Below are positions 35,663 through 44,369 of a DNA stretch of 64,000 bases, in pieces. Source of the stretch: Aeromonas lacus (lineage in GTDB: Bacteria; Pseudomonadota; Gammaproteobacteria; Enterobacterales; Aeromonadaceae); the NCBI RefSeq assembly GCF_000764665.1, contig NZ_JRGM01000135.1, forward strand, positions 62,001-126,000, written 5' to 3'. The notes under the pieces are model-generated. The model was not told the DNA's origin. It searched no databases and worked only from the letters and a program-made list of their open reading frames with translations. Numbering within the stretch: position 1 is the stretch's first letter; each line of letters begins with the position of its first letter. A program made the position numbers and the translations under genes.

Positions 35663-37705
35663 ATGGCACAAAGCACCGGATTGCAATTTACCGTCAAGGT
35701 GGGGGCGCTGCCCGAGAGCACCTTCGTGGTGGCGAGTTTCCAGCTGGACGAGGGGCTGAACCGGCCGTTCAACCTGCGCCTTGAGCTGGCAAGTAGCCAG
35801 CCCGATGTCGACTTTGGCGCCGTATTGGACCAGCCGTGCGAGCTCATGGTGTGGTACAACGGCGAGCTGCAGCGCAGAGTGTGCGGGGTCGTGAGCGAGT
35901 TTGCCCAAGGGGATAGCGGCTTTCGCCGCACCCGTTACAGTCTTGAGGTGAAACCCGCCCTGTGGCGGCTGGGCCTGCGCCAAAACTCCCGCATCTTTCA
36001 GGCGCAAAAGCCCGATGAAATCCTCAGCATCCTGCTGCAAGAGCACGGCATCACCGACTACGCCTTTGCCCTGAAAAACGAGCACGCCCAGCGCGAATAC
36101 TGCGTCCAGTATCGGGAAACAGACCTCGATTTCGTTAACCGCCTGGCCGCCGAAGAGGGGCTCTTCTATTTTCACGAGTTTGAAGCAGGTAAACACCGCA
36201 TCGTCTTTGCCGACGATGCCGCAGCCCTGACTGCCGGCCCCGAGCTTTTCTTCAACCTCGGCAACCGCTCGCTGGAACAAGGCCCTTACGTGCGCCAGTT
36301 CCACTACCGCGAATCGGTACGGCCAAGCGATGTAGAGCTCAAAGACTACAGCTTCAAGACCCCGGCTTACGGCCTCTCCCACAAAAAGCAGGGCGCTGAG
36401 CTTTCGCATCAACGGGATACCTACCAGCATTTTGACTACCCGGGGCGCTACAAGCAGGACGGCAGCGGCAAGCCCTTTGCCCAGCACCGGCTCGATGCCC
36501 TGCGCAATGACGCGGTGGCGGGCAGTGGCAAATCCAACAGCGCCGCGTTGCTGCCGGGCCAGCACTTTTCACTCACCGAACACCCCAACGGCAGCCTCAA
36601 CACCGACTGGCAAATCGTCCATATCCGCCACACCGGTGAACAGCCGCAGGCCTTGGAAGAAGAAGGTGGCAGCGGCCCGACCGTTTACCACAACGAATTT
36701 GGCGTGGTCAAAGCGAGTACAACCTGGCGTGCCCGCATCGGCAGCCCTGAGGCGCCCCACAAGCCGATGGTGGATGGCCCGCAAATCGCCATGGTGGTGG
36801 GTCCCGACGGTGAGGAAATTTACTGCGACGAGCACGGCCGGGTGAAGCTGCAATTCCCGTGGGACAGATATGGCAGCTCCAACGACATGAGCTCCTGCTG
36901 GGTGCGAGTGAGCCAGGGCTGGGCTGGCGGTCAATACGGCATGATGGCGATTCCGCGCATTGGCCACGAGGTCATTGTGAGTTTTCTGGAAGGTGACCCC
37001 GACCAGCCCATCGTGACGGGTCGCACCTACCACGCCACCAACCGGCCACCGTATGAGCTACCCGCCCACAAGACCCGCACCGTGCTGCGCACCGAAACCC
37101 ACAAGGGCGAGGGCTTTAACGAGCTGCGCTTTGAAGACCAGGCGGGACAGGAAGAGATTTATATCCACGGTCAGAAAGACCTGAATGTGCTGATAGAGAA
37201 CGATGCGGCGTGGCATATCAAGCACGATGAGCACCGTGATATCGACAACGAGCGGGTCACCCGCATCAAGGCCAACGACCACCTGACGGTGGATGGTGAG
37301 AAGCGTGACCAGATCAAGGCGGACTACTCGCTGACGGTGGATGCCTCCATGCATCAGAAGCTGGGTCAATCCCTGCTGGTTGATGCCGGTCAGGAGGTGC
37401 ATCACAAGGCTGGCATGAAGATCGTGATGGAGGCCGGCGCCGAGTTGACCCTCAAGGTGGGCGGCAGCTTTGTGAAGCTGGATGCCGGTGGCGTCACGCT
37501 AAGCGGTGGCTCCATCAAGATGAACTCCGGCGGTAGCCCGGGATCTGGGTCCGGTTGGGCTGGGCAGATGCCGAGCCAGCCCGGTGCGGTTGAGGTTGTT
37601 GCCCCCCCTGTGCCTATGGATCCGGTGCGCCAGATTGCAACGCTCAAATCGGCAGAGCCGGTCTGTGAGATTTGTGAACAGCTGGCCAAGGGGGAGAGCC
37701 AGTAA
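35663..37705 (+). CDS. vgrG2: T6SS spike protein VgrG (copy 2)
   Basis: The 680-residue VgrG has the same gp27 and gp5 domains as copy 1, and DNA aligns without gaps to it over about 1.7 kb at a constant offset of 25,090. The tail differs from about residue 567. After a shared SIKMNSGG it carries about 50 extra residues rich in Pro and ending [14 protein letters not shown], with a CEIC motif absent from vgrG1. The tail probably adapts this VgrG to its own cargo. AAGGAG precedes the ATG. The stop overlaps the DUF4123 adaptor start by 1 bp. Confidence 0.95.
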   Translation: MAQSTGLQFTVKVGALPESTFVVASFQLDEGLNRPFNLRLELASSQPDVDFGAVLDQPCELMVWYNGELQRRVCGVVSEFAQGDSGFRRTRYSLEVKPALWRLGLRQNSRIFQAQKPDEILSILLQEHGITDYAFALKNEHAQREYCVQYRETDLDFVNRLAAEEGLFYFHEFEAGKHRIVFADDAAALTAGPELFFNLGNRSLEQGPYVRQFHYRESVRPSDVELKDYSFKTPAYGLSHKKQGAELSHQRDTYQHFDYPGRYKQDGSGKPFAQHRLDALRNDAVAGSGKSNSAALLPGQHFSLTEHPNGSLNTDWQIVHIRHTGEQPQALEEEGGSGPTVYHNEFGVVKASTTWRARIGSPEAPHKPMVDGPQIAMVVGPDGEEIYCDEHGRVKLQFPWDRYGSSNDMSSCWVRVSQGWAGGQYGMMAIPRIGHEVIVSFLEGDPDQPIVTGRTYHATNRPPYELPAHKTRTVLRTETHKGEGFNELRFEDQAGQEEIYIHGQKDLNVLIENDAAWHIKHDEHRDIDNERVTRIKANDHLTVDGEKRDQIKADYSLTVDASMHQKLGQSLLVDAGQEVHHKAGMKIVMEAGAELTLKVGGSFVKLDAGGVTLSGGSIKMNSGGSPGSGSGWAGQMPSQPGAVEVVAPPVPMDPVRQIATLKSAEPVCEICEQLAKGESQ

Positions 37706-38541
37706 TGGTTTTGCCCGAGTTTGATTTGGCCAAAGGAGAGCACCTCTATCTGCTGCTCGATGGCGGGCAGATCCCCGAGCTTGAACGGCAGTTGTTTGAG
37801 GTCACCGATAGCCCCGTTTACCAGCCACTTTATCTCTACGCTCCATGGGATAGTTTGCGGGAGGTCTCCCCCTGTTTGGTTGAGGCCAGCGAGCCCTTGC
37901 TCAGCTGGTTTCAGACGCTGCCCGCCAATGCCGGATGGCTGCTTTCGTCCCCTTTGTCCCTTTTGCCGCTGGCTGATCAGTTGCGCCAGCTTATCGAGGT
38001 CGAAAGTCCCTACGGTAGCCGTATTTTGCTCAAACTAGCAGCGCCGGAAACCATGGCATGTCTATTGGTGGATGCAGATCCCTGGTATTGGCGAGGGATA
38101 ACACAGGTCTGGCTGCCAACCCGCACCGGTTGGCTCCATTGGCAGGTCAAAGAGGCACTTGCCGAGCCGATTGGCGATACATGCAGACTGACTGATGCAC
38201 AGTGGGCACGTTTGAGTGACGTGAGCTGGCAACACCAGCTGGATGCAACTTATCACCACATGGCGCACTGGTTTCCTGCCCGGTTGGCGCAGCTGAGTGA
38301 TCCGCAGAACTGGATTGTCCGCTGGGCTGAGCAGGCCTATCAACTTGGATTTCAGACCGAACGCGACCTGCTGCTGTTTTTCAATGTGCTGGGATTTGTC
38401 GGCGAGGAATGGTGGCAGGGGGATGACTACCCGACGCTGACCAAACTGCTGACAGCGCCTTCGGCGCAAACCCCGTCACAACGTGTGGAGCTGGCGGCCA
38501 GTTGGGCTGAGCATCACGCATTACCACAGGAGTTAAGCTAA
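37705..38541 (+). CDS. DUF4123 T6SS adaptor/chaperone (Tap/TEC type)
   Basis: The 278-residue protein carries a DUF4123 domain at the N-terminus (HLYLLLDGGQIPELERQLFE, then YQPLYLYAP and WLLSSPLSLLPLADQLRQL). DUF4123 proteins load the effector encoded next to them onto the cognate VgrG. The position exactly between vgrG2 and the VasX-like effector fits this. The C-terminal half is helical and presumably effector-specific. It is not part of the mature machine. It starts within the vgrG2 stop (TAATG) and the effector ATG follows its own stop directly. Confidence 0.9.
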   Translation: MVLPEFDLAKGEHLYLLLDGGQIPELERQLFEVTDSPVYQPLYLYAPWDSLREVSPCLVEASEPLLSWFQTLPANAGWLLSSPLSLLPLADQLRQLIEVESPYGSRILLKLAAPETMACLLVDADPWYWRGITQVWLPTRTGWLHWQVKEALAEPIGDTCRLTDAQWARLSDVSWQHQLDATYHHMAHWFPARLAQLSDPQNWIVRWAEQAYQLGFQTERDLLLFFNVLGFVGEEWWQGDDYPTLTKLLTAPSAQTPSQRVELAASWAEHHALPQELS

Positions 38542-41500
38542 ATGGGCCAACAAAACCAAGCCAAGGGTGGACCCAATCAGGTGGCCATGGCGACCAGCAA
38601 CAAGGATTGCAAAAGCCCGGTTGGCACCTGTCCCTTTAAAAACAAAGAGATTGCCCTGGTACCGGTGCGCTATGCCCTCGATGAGCCTTTCGCACCTCCT
38701 CAGAAGCAGCCGCATCCCTTGCCCGCCGGAGCGGGTTTTGTGGCACCGCTCAAGCTCAAGGAGAGTTGTTATGCACTGCGCCAGCTGCGCGATGGCTGGC
38801 TCTATGTCTATGACGAAAAAGCCAAGGTGTTGGATGAATATGAAGTGAAGGAGGCGAATTTCATTAGTCAGAGCAAGGGCAGCAAGAGCCATCTGCTCTA
38901 TCCGGCGACTCACTCTCTGTCCCTCATTTATTCTCCCCAGCGCTGGTCTGGGCGTATCAGGAAAGAGATGGAGAAGAACAGCGGCTTGCGCAGTGCCTGG
39001 ATGCGGCAGGTCAAGCTGGGCAGTTTTGCCAGCACCATGAAGGCCGCTCATTGCGGCTTGCCTGATGCTCTCGATCTGGTTGCGGATCTCGGTATGCCAA
39101 ATAACGGCTTTGTGCTCTCTTGCACTCCACTGGTCAAGCCAGCCGAAGAGGATAAGCAAGGGATAAAACTGTTGGTACACAAGCCAGCGAGTTCACCAGC
39201 CGCCTACAAGGCGGGAATGCCGGATCCCCAAAGTGCCATGGTAGTGGCTCTGGAGGATCCGCTGGCCGATCTGGCAGACCTTTCCATGAAGGTCAATCAA
39301 CTGTTGGCCAAGCGCGAAGCCTTGATGGGCAAGAATGAGACACTGCGCAAGGCAAACACGCACAAGCTGATGATGGCCGAGGTGACGCGCAATCTGACCA
39401 GGGTGCGCCTCGATGAGAAAGAGTTACCGGCCTCCGTCAGGGGCAATGTGGCCAAGACCCATGCCTTTGAAGAGGCACTGGATGATTATCTTGGGGATCG
39501 CTATCTCGCCGATATAGAGAACATGGCGGCAGAGCCGGGTGTAATAAGGTGGGACTCCCCTCTGGAAAAACAGGCCGAGGCCAAGTTGAAGATCCTGCGG
39601 GAACAATATGGTTTCAATCCATCCCACAAGCAGGTAAGTCAGTGGAAAGAACGCGCAGCGTTCCAGGGCGAGGTCAATTGGAGTGGCCTCAATGCCTTTA
39701 TCAAGCAGTATCAGGTGCCACTCAATGAACTGGATCTGGCTTTGGGCCGTGCCCATGAGGACCTGCGCAATGGCCTGACCCGCCTCAAAGCCGATCCGCT
39801 GCCCTTTGGTCTGGACAACAAAACAGCCAAGGGGCAAGCCTATCTGCAAACCCTGTTTGCCGAAGCGGGGCAGGCCCTCTCCCTCAGTTGCAGCACAGAG
39901 GGCAACAAAAAAGCGCTGGAAAAACTGCTTGGCGAGAAGGTCAATGACAACTTGCTGGCGCTGGCCCCCTATGGCTTTGACGCCGCGCTACACAAAGGGC
40001 TGAGTGAACAGACTGTCGACAATGTCTGGCTCAGCGCCTCCTCTGGCGACATGTCAGCCCTCTTCGGTAGAACGGCCGACCTGGAGGCGCTACTGGGTGA
40101 CGACGGGCTCAAGCAGAAACCCTGGTTTCAGGCTGCCGAAGCCGTGATTGACGCCATGAAGGCGGCAGCAAAGTCATTGGCCAAGGGGGCGCATGCCCAG
40201 ATCATGGCGGCCATCTTGCCCCACGCCTGGAAGAACAGCCTGGCAGGTAATCTGAGGCTGGTGCTGCTGGAATCACTGCTCGGTGACCAGCCGCTGCAGG
40301 TCAACAGCGGCTATCGGATGCTATCCAAGAGCTTCAAGCAGAAGGTCTGGATCATTACCAAACAGATGGCAGCCATCAGCTCGCCACCAGCGGGACACAA
40401 CACCACGGTGCAGGCCATCAACGGCGATCTGCGCAGTCTGCAGCAACAGCTGGATGCCTTGATCGCCCGTGAGATGCCCATGCTGGTGAAACTCAAGGGT
40501 GAATACTACCAGCAGCAGGCCAGACAATATATCGGCGACTATCTGGCAAGTGTGCGCAGCGGTGTAAATCAGCGCATCACCGCCATGAACGAGAGAGTCC
40601 CCAATCTGACTACCTTTGGCGGGCTGGTTGCCCTGCTCAACCTCTGGAACCTGACGGTGGTCATGGCCGGAACGGCGCAAAATGCCCAGTCGGTTGGCCG
40701 GTTGCGTGCCAATATACAGCTGGGCTCGGCCTTCGCCTGGACCGGCAATGCCATCGCCGCGCTCTATCAGGGGGCGGTGTGGGGGCAGTTGAAACCACTC
40801 ACTGCGGATGGGGGTAAGAGAGCCCTGACTGCAATTCCGATAAAAGTGGCCATAAAAGAGGGCGAACATGCCGCGCTGGTGAAAACCTTCTCACTGCGTA
40901 TGCTGGCCTTTTCTGGCTTGGGCATGGCGGCGGCCGGGGCAGAGCTTTGGGATACTTGGCAGGCTAGTAAGGACCCCCTGATAAGCGGCATGGAAAAAAC
41001 ACTCTTGCAGATGAAAGCCGTGGTGTTATTTGGGCAAGGTGGCATCTTCCTCATTCAGCTTGCGTATTTAGGTGTCAATAGTTTAGGTTTTTCATCCATC
41101 GCAGCTATCTGTGCAAGCTGGATGGGGATTGGCTTCTTTGTGCTGGGGGCAGCCTATCTGGTCGTGACTGTACTGCTCAATATCTTTAAAACTTCGGATC
41201 TGGAAAAGTGGCTGCTGCAATCCACCTGGGGCAAGCAGCCTGCTGGCTGGTCTGCCGAAGACGAGTTGGCCCGCTTCGAGGTGCTGGTCAATAAACCGGG
41301 GGCCAGCTTGAGTGTGGTGCGCTCGGCCCCTCAGGGGTGGATGGATACGGGTCGCCCCCAATGGCAATTGCAGCTCTCGCTGCCTGCTCATTTGCGCGGG
41401 CAGACCATAGGGCTGAAGGTCATTAGCCAACCGCTCGCCAAGGCTGGCCAGATGATACCGGCCCGCTCTAAAGAGGAGCTGGCGCGCTATCAGGTCGCCA

Positions 41501-41742
41501 TGCAGCCCAAAACGCTGGAGATACAGCGCGGACGTTGGGATGAGCTGGTCTATACCCTGCCGCTGGGGATCGATATCAATACTACCATCAAGCTGGAGCT
41601 GGGTTATCTCGGGGGCATGGTGCAGCAGGAATTTATGTTCAAGGGCAGCAGTAGCAGTAGCGGCCCAATCACATTGGCGACAAGCTCCGGCGGCTTAGGT
41701 ACCATGCCCGCGTTGATGGTCGGCAAGCAAGGGAACAGATAA
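38542..41742 (+). CDS. VasX-like T6SS effector, probable membrane pore former
   Basis: The 1066-residue protein starts with a VasX N-terminal-type region (about 20-180: CPFKNKEIALVPVRYALDEPF, CYALRQLRDGWLYVYDEK). A long helical middle contains coiled-coil-like stretches. The C-terminal third has hydrophobic helices at about 689-710, 785-803 and 825-885, followed by a soluble beta-rich tail (about 900-1066). This layout matches VasX, the colicin-like effector of V. cholerae that permeabilises membranes. There is no signal peptide, as expected for T6SS cargo. Upstream is its DUF4123 adaptor; downstream is a membrane protein overlapping by 1 bp that is probably its immunity partner. The toxic activity is inferred. 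Confidence 0.8.
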   Translation: MGQQNQAKGGPNQVAMATSNKDCKSPVGTCPFKNKEIALVPVRYALDEPFAPPQKQPHPLPAGAGFVAPLKLKESCYALRQLRDGWLYVYDEKAKVLDEYEVKEANFISQSKGSKSHLLYPATHSLSLIYSPQRWSGRIRKEMEKNSGLRSAWMRQVKLGSFASTMKAAHCGLPDALDLVADLGMPNNGFVLSCTPLVKPAEEDKQGIKLLVHKPASSPAAYKAGMPDPQSAMVVALEDPLADLADLSMKVNQLLAKREALMGKNETLRKANTHKLMMAEVTRNLTRVRLDEKELPASVRGNVAKTHAFEEALDDYLGDRYLADIENMAAEPGVIRWDSPLEKQAEAKLKILREQYGFNPSHKQVSQWKERAAFQGEVNWSGLNAFIKQYQVPLNELDLALGRAHEDLRNGLTRLKADPLPFGLDNKTAKGQAYLQTLFAEAGQALSLSCSTEGNKKALEKLLGEKVNDNLLALAPYGFDAALHKGLSEQTVDNVWLSASSGDMSALFGRTADLEALLGDDGLKQKPWFQAAEAVIDAMKAAAKSLAKGAHAQIMAAILPHAWKNSLAGNLRLVLLESLLGDQPLQVNSGYRMLSKSFKQKVWIITKQMAAISSPPAGHNTTVQAINGDLRSLQQQLDALIAREMPMLVKLKGEYYQQQARQYIGDYLASVRSGVNQRITAMNERVPNLTTFGGLVALLNLWNLTVVMAGTAQNAQSVGRLRANIQLGSAFAWTGNAIAALYQGAVWGQLKPLTADGGKRALTAIPIKVAIKEGEHAALVKTFSLRMLAFSGLGMAAAGAELWDTWQASKDPLISGMEKTLLQMKAVVLFGQGGIFLIQLAYLGVNSLGFSSIAAICASWMGIGFFVLGAAYLVVTVLLNIFKTSDLEKWLLQSTWGKQPAGWSAEDELARFEVLVNKPGASLSVVRSAPQGWMDTGRPQWQLQLSLPAHLRGQTIGLKVISQPLAKAGQMIPARSKEELARYQVAMQPKTLEIQRGRWDELVYTLPLGIDINTTIKLELGYLGGMVQQEFMFKGSSSSSGPITLATSSGGLGTMPALMVGKQGNR

Positions 41743-42485
41743 TGGACAACGCAAACGAAGTCATTGGGACTAATGAGCAGGAGACCCCTTTTCATCAGCT
41801 ACCGCAGGAGGAGCAACAGCGCATTATCGATGCCAATCAAAAAAGGGTTCGTGAAGCGCCAACTCTCCATGAATGGGGTATCAGGGTCCCCACGCCATTC
41901 GCTTGGCTAATGATTCTAACAGTTACAACAATTATGACGTTGTTCGCTGTGGGTTGCGTATTGCTTGCTGGCGATGGTGATTGGGGGTTTGCTTATCTAG
42001 CATTCAGTGTCGCTATGGCAATGACACCTTATTTTCGCTATTTGGTTATGGCGGATAAGGATTACCACTACCGGTTAACCACTGAAGGTGTCATCGTTAC
42101 TTATCAGGATGCGATTCCTGAAGCGGCCTATACCATAGTCCGTGGTTTGGCGTGGTTTGGCGTGACGGTATGCGTGCTTGCAGTCGCCCTGCTGGGGCCA
42201 TTGGCCCTGGTGGGGGCCGGTGGTATGGCGCTCTTGGCAGTATTTTTTACTGACTTTAAAAGTGAAGTGACAGAGCATGAAACCATGTTTAAAAAAGAGT
42301 GGCCCTACACGCTTTCTATTTCCAATAGGAAAAAAGCACTTAGATTTGAATCCACCCCCTTTAAAATATCATATAGCGATAGCATATATTGTAAGCCTGA
42401 GGATTTTGAATGGGTTGTTGAACTTATTAAAACGCAGATTAGGTGCGTCGAAATAAAGCTTATAAAGGGCCATCCTACCACGTAA
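41742..42485 (+). CDS. probable effector immunity protein, polytopic membrane protein (TsiV2-like)
   Basis: The 247-residue protein has a charged N-terminal stretch, two hydrophobic helices (about 51-76 and 80-105), two more (about 135-170) and a soluble C-terminus (about 175-247) with EDFEWVVELIKTQIRC. The position directly after a pore-forming effector and the membrane location fit an immunity protein that blocks the pore in the inner membrane. The last 250 bp are much richer in A and T than the surrounding genes, suggesting acquired or fast-evolving DNA. The assignment is by context and topology, not by clear sequence identity. Confidence 0.75.
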   Translation: MDNANEVIGTNEQETPFHQLPQEEQQRIIDANQKRVREAPTLHEWGIRVPTPFAWLMILTVTTIMTLFAVGCVLLAGDGDWGFAYLAFSVAMAMTPYFRYLVMADKDYHYRLTTEGVIVTYQDAIPEAAYTIVRGLAWFGVTVCVLAVALLGPLALVGAGGMALLAVFFTDFKSEVTEHETMFKKEWPYTLSISNRKKALRFESTPFKISYSDSIYCKPEDFEWVVELIKTQIRCVEIKLIKGHPTT

Positions 42486-42496
42486 TGTTATTCACT

Positions 42497-42543
42497 AATA
42501 ACAAGCATAGAGTCGATATGTAAATTAATCCGGGCTTGTTATT
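42497..42543 (+). terminator. inverted repeat after the immunity gene, possible terminator
   Basis: AATAACAAGC (42497-42506) and GCTTGTTATT (42534-42543) form a perfect 10-bp inverted repeat with a 27-nt loop just after the stop codon. The U-rich tail is weak (TTGTTATTTAG), so the role as terminator is uncertain. Confidence 0.45.
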
Positions 42544-42559
42544 TAGATATTGAATGGTG

Positions 42560-42591
42560 GAGGACGAGCTGGCACGCTTCGAACTGCTGGT
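42560..42591 (+). pseudogene. orphan fragment of a second VasX-like effector gene
   Basis: These 32 bp match the effector gene at 41257-41288 at 27 of 32 positions and read EDELARFELLV versus EDELARFEVLV in the intact gene. The mismatches are mostly silent, so this is a diverged homologue, not a recent copy. The homology stops exactly at the left end of the IS1-like element and does not resume on its right side. Confidence 0.7.
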
Positions 42592-42649
42592 GGTGATACC
42601 TCCAATCGGTTGAACCGATACAATGGGTGCTTTTGAGGCTGATCGCATC

Positions 42650-42946
42650 ATGGCATCCATCGTCGTTCACTGCCCTTGTTGCAACTCTGACCAAGTATAT
42701 TTGCCATGGTAAGACCCCTGCTGGCCATGTTCGCTATCGTTGCTCTGCCTGTCCCCACGTCTTTCAGCTCACCTGCACCTATGAAACCCGCAGCCTGGGG
42801 TCAAAGAGAAAATTGTTGATATGGCGTTCAACGGCTCAGGTGTTCGTGATACTGCTCGCGTCCTCAAAATTGACATTAACACCGTCATACGCACCCTAAA
42901 AACTCTCCCCAAGGCAAGTAACCTCCGAAAAGGTAGTGCTCGATGA
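42650..42946 (+). pseudogene. insA: broken insA of the IS1-like element
   Basis: ATG at 42650 reads MASIVVHCPCCNSDQVYLPW and then a stop. After a frameshift the zinc-finger/HTH protein continues as HGKTPAGHVRYRCSACPHVF, QLTCTYETRSLGSK and later IVDMAFNGSGVRDTARVLKI, matching IS1 InsA throughout. At least one frameshift near 42705 destroys it. Confidence 0.85.
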
Positions 42947-43344
42947 TGTGGTGCTTATCTGTGAACTTGATGAGCAGTGTGCTTATGTCGGCAACAAAAA
43001 CCATCATCATTAGCTTTGGTATGCCTTTGATACCAAGAGAAAACGAGTCGTGGCCTTATACCTTTGGCCCACGCGACGATGAGACATGCCGCCGCTTGCT
43101 GAGCCTGCTTTCTCCGTTCCAGATGGGCTTTATCACCAGTGATGACTGGTGAATCTATGCCAGAGAGGTACCGAGCTAGATTTATCTGACCGGGAAGATA
43201 TTCACCCAGCGTATTGAGCGTAACAACCTGACGCTTAGAACACGCTTCAAGCGATTGGCCCGCAAAACCATCAGCTTCTCTCGTTCCGTTGAGCTCCACG
43301 AGAAAGTAATTGGAACCTTTATCGAAAGGTTTCATTTCAACTGA
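42933..43344 (+). pseudogene. insB: broken insB transposase of the IS1-like element
   Basis: Fragments VVLICELDEQCAYVGNKN, LWYAFDTKRKRVVA, CRRLLSLLSPF, TSDDW and KIFTQRIERNNLTLRTRFKR, then SFSRSVELHEKVIGTFIERF, follow IS1 InsB in order. In-frame stops (after NKNHHH, after SDDW, within the following segment) and a frameshift near 43055 inactivate it. The DDE acidic residues are still visible in separate pieces. Confidence 0.85.
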
Positions 43345-43359
43345 TTTAGAGACATCACC

Positions 43360-43601
43360 CTGGTTCGCTACCATGTGATGAATAACTTGTGCAACCAGAA
43401 TCATTACTGGCGATGAGGAGGTGGTCAGCTCTACACCTCTCGGATTATCCGCGTCTTCCTGATACTCAAGGGGGTTTTCAGTCTCACCGGATAGCGCGCT
43501 GGCGCGGGCTCGGGTATAGTCCTGCGCCAGTTGCGTTATCCAGTTCAGCTGACCCGCGGTTATCCAGAGAGTGGTGCGGGTTGGCCAGTGTGAGGTGTGT
43601 T
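43360..43601. other. non-coding remnant between IS1-like element and recR
   Basis: These 242 bp contain no supported gene. A short stop-terminated reading ([17 protein letters not shown]) directly follows the IS and looks like a leftover end of a coding sequence, which I do not recognise. The part nearest recR is GC-rich (43490-43560) and must hold the recR promoter or leader. A GTGAGGTGTGTT ribosome site precedes the recR ATG. Confidence 0.4.
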
Positions 43602-44204
43602 ATGAAATTCAGTCCCCTGCTCGACGAGATGATGAAAGCCCTGCAGGTACTGCCGGGGGTGGGGCCCAAATCGGCGCAGCGGATGGCTTTTACCTTGCTC
43701 GAGCGCGAGCGCAGCGGCGGTTTGCGGCTGGCCCAGCTGCTCTCCCGCGCCCTGACCGAGATTGGCCACTGCAGCCACTGCCGCACCTTTACCGAGAACG
43801 ATCGCTGCGATATCTGCGCCAATCCCAAGCGGGAAGAGAACGGTCTGCTCTGCGTGGTGGAGAGCCCGGCGGACGTGGCCGCCATCGAGCAGACCGGCCA
43901 GTTTTCCGGTCGCTACTTTGTGCTGATGGGCCATCTGTCGCCGCTGGACGGCATCGGCCCGGAGGAGCTGGGACTCGATATTCTGGAGCGCCGCTTGAAA
44001 GATGAGACGATCAGCGAACTGATCCTCGCCACCAACCCCACCATCGAGGGGGATGCCACCGCCTGGTATATCGCCGATATGGCCCGTGCCGCCGGGGTGG
44101 AGGTGAGCCGCATCGCCCATGGCGTGCCGGTGGGGGGCGAGCTGGAGCTGGTGGATGGCACCACACTTTCCCACTCCCTGATGGGGCGCCAGCGTCTCAA
44201 ATAA
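43602..44204 (+). CDS. recR: recombination protein RecR
   Basis: RecR works with RecF and RecO to load RecA at gaps. The 200-residue protein has the N-terminal HhH motif ([16 protein letters not shown]), the Cys4 zinc finger ([16 protein letters not shown]) and a Toprim domain ([17 protein letters not shown] ... [15 protein letters not shown]). The ATG at 43602 gives the normal family length; the open frame continues upstream into DNA that does not resemble RecR. Its usual upstream partners dnaX and ybaB are not here. htpG follows after 165 bp. Confidence 0.97.
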   Translation: MKFSPLLDEMMKALQVLPGVGPKSAQRMAFTLLERERSGGLRLAQLLSRALTEIGHCSHCRTFTENDRCDICANPKREENGLLCVVESPADVAAIEQTGQFSGRYFVLMGHLSPLDGIGPEELGLDILERRLKDETISELILATNPTIEGDATAWYIADMARAAGVEVSRIAHGVPVGGELELVDGTTLSHSLMGRQRLK

Positions 44205-44295
44205 GGGGCTGGATAGGATTGTGCCATTACGGCCTGATCAGAAAATCGGCAGTTGAATGGAAAAAGGGGGGGAATGAGCAGGATTGCACATTCGC

Positions 44296-44327
44296 CCCCT
44301 TGATATTTGGATCGTTGTCCCCATCTA
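44296..44327 (+). promoter_or_regulatory. sigma-32 heat-shock promoter of htpG
   Basis: CCCCTTGATA and CCCCATCTA are separated by about 13 nt, close to the sigma-32 consensus CTTGAAA-N13-15-CCCCATNT. The start codon of htpG is 43 bp downstream. Heat-shock control of htpG is well established in gammaproteobacteria. Confidence 0.85.
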
Positions 44328-44369
44328 GGTTGGGCGTATGTTCAACCCGATGTTTCTGAGGATTGGTCC

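Larger units (their letters stand above)
42592..43359 (+). mobile_element. degenerate IS1-family insertion sequence
   Basis: The element is 768 bp, the length of IS1. Imperfect terminal inverted repeats start GGTGATACCTCC-AATCGGTTGAA on the left and, reversed, GGTGATGTCTCTAAATCAGTTGAA on the right. Inside are recognisable but broken insA and insB reading frames. A 5-bp repeat CTGGT flanks both ends (42587-42591 and 43360-43364), shorter than the 8-9 bp target duplication usual for IS1, so one flank may have been lost. The copy is certainly inactive. Confidence 0.88.

Noticed and set aside
42955..43404. 149-residue minus-strand frame in the IS1-like element as a gene
   Set aside because: The plus strand of the same DNA clearly encodes broken InsB; the antisense frame has no supporting motif.
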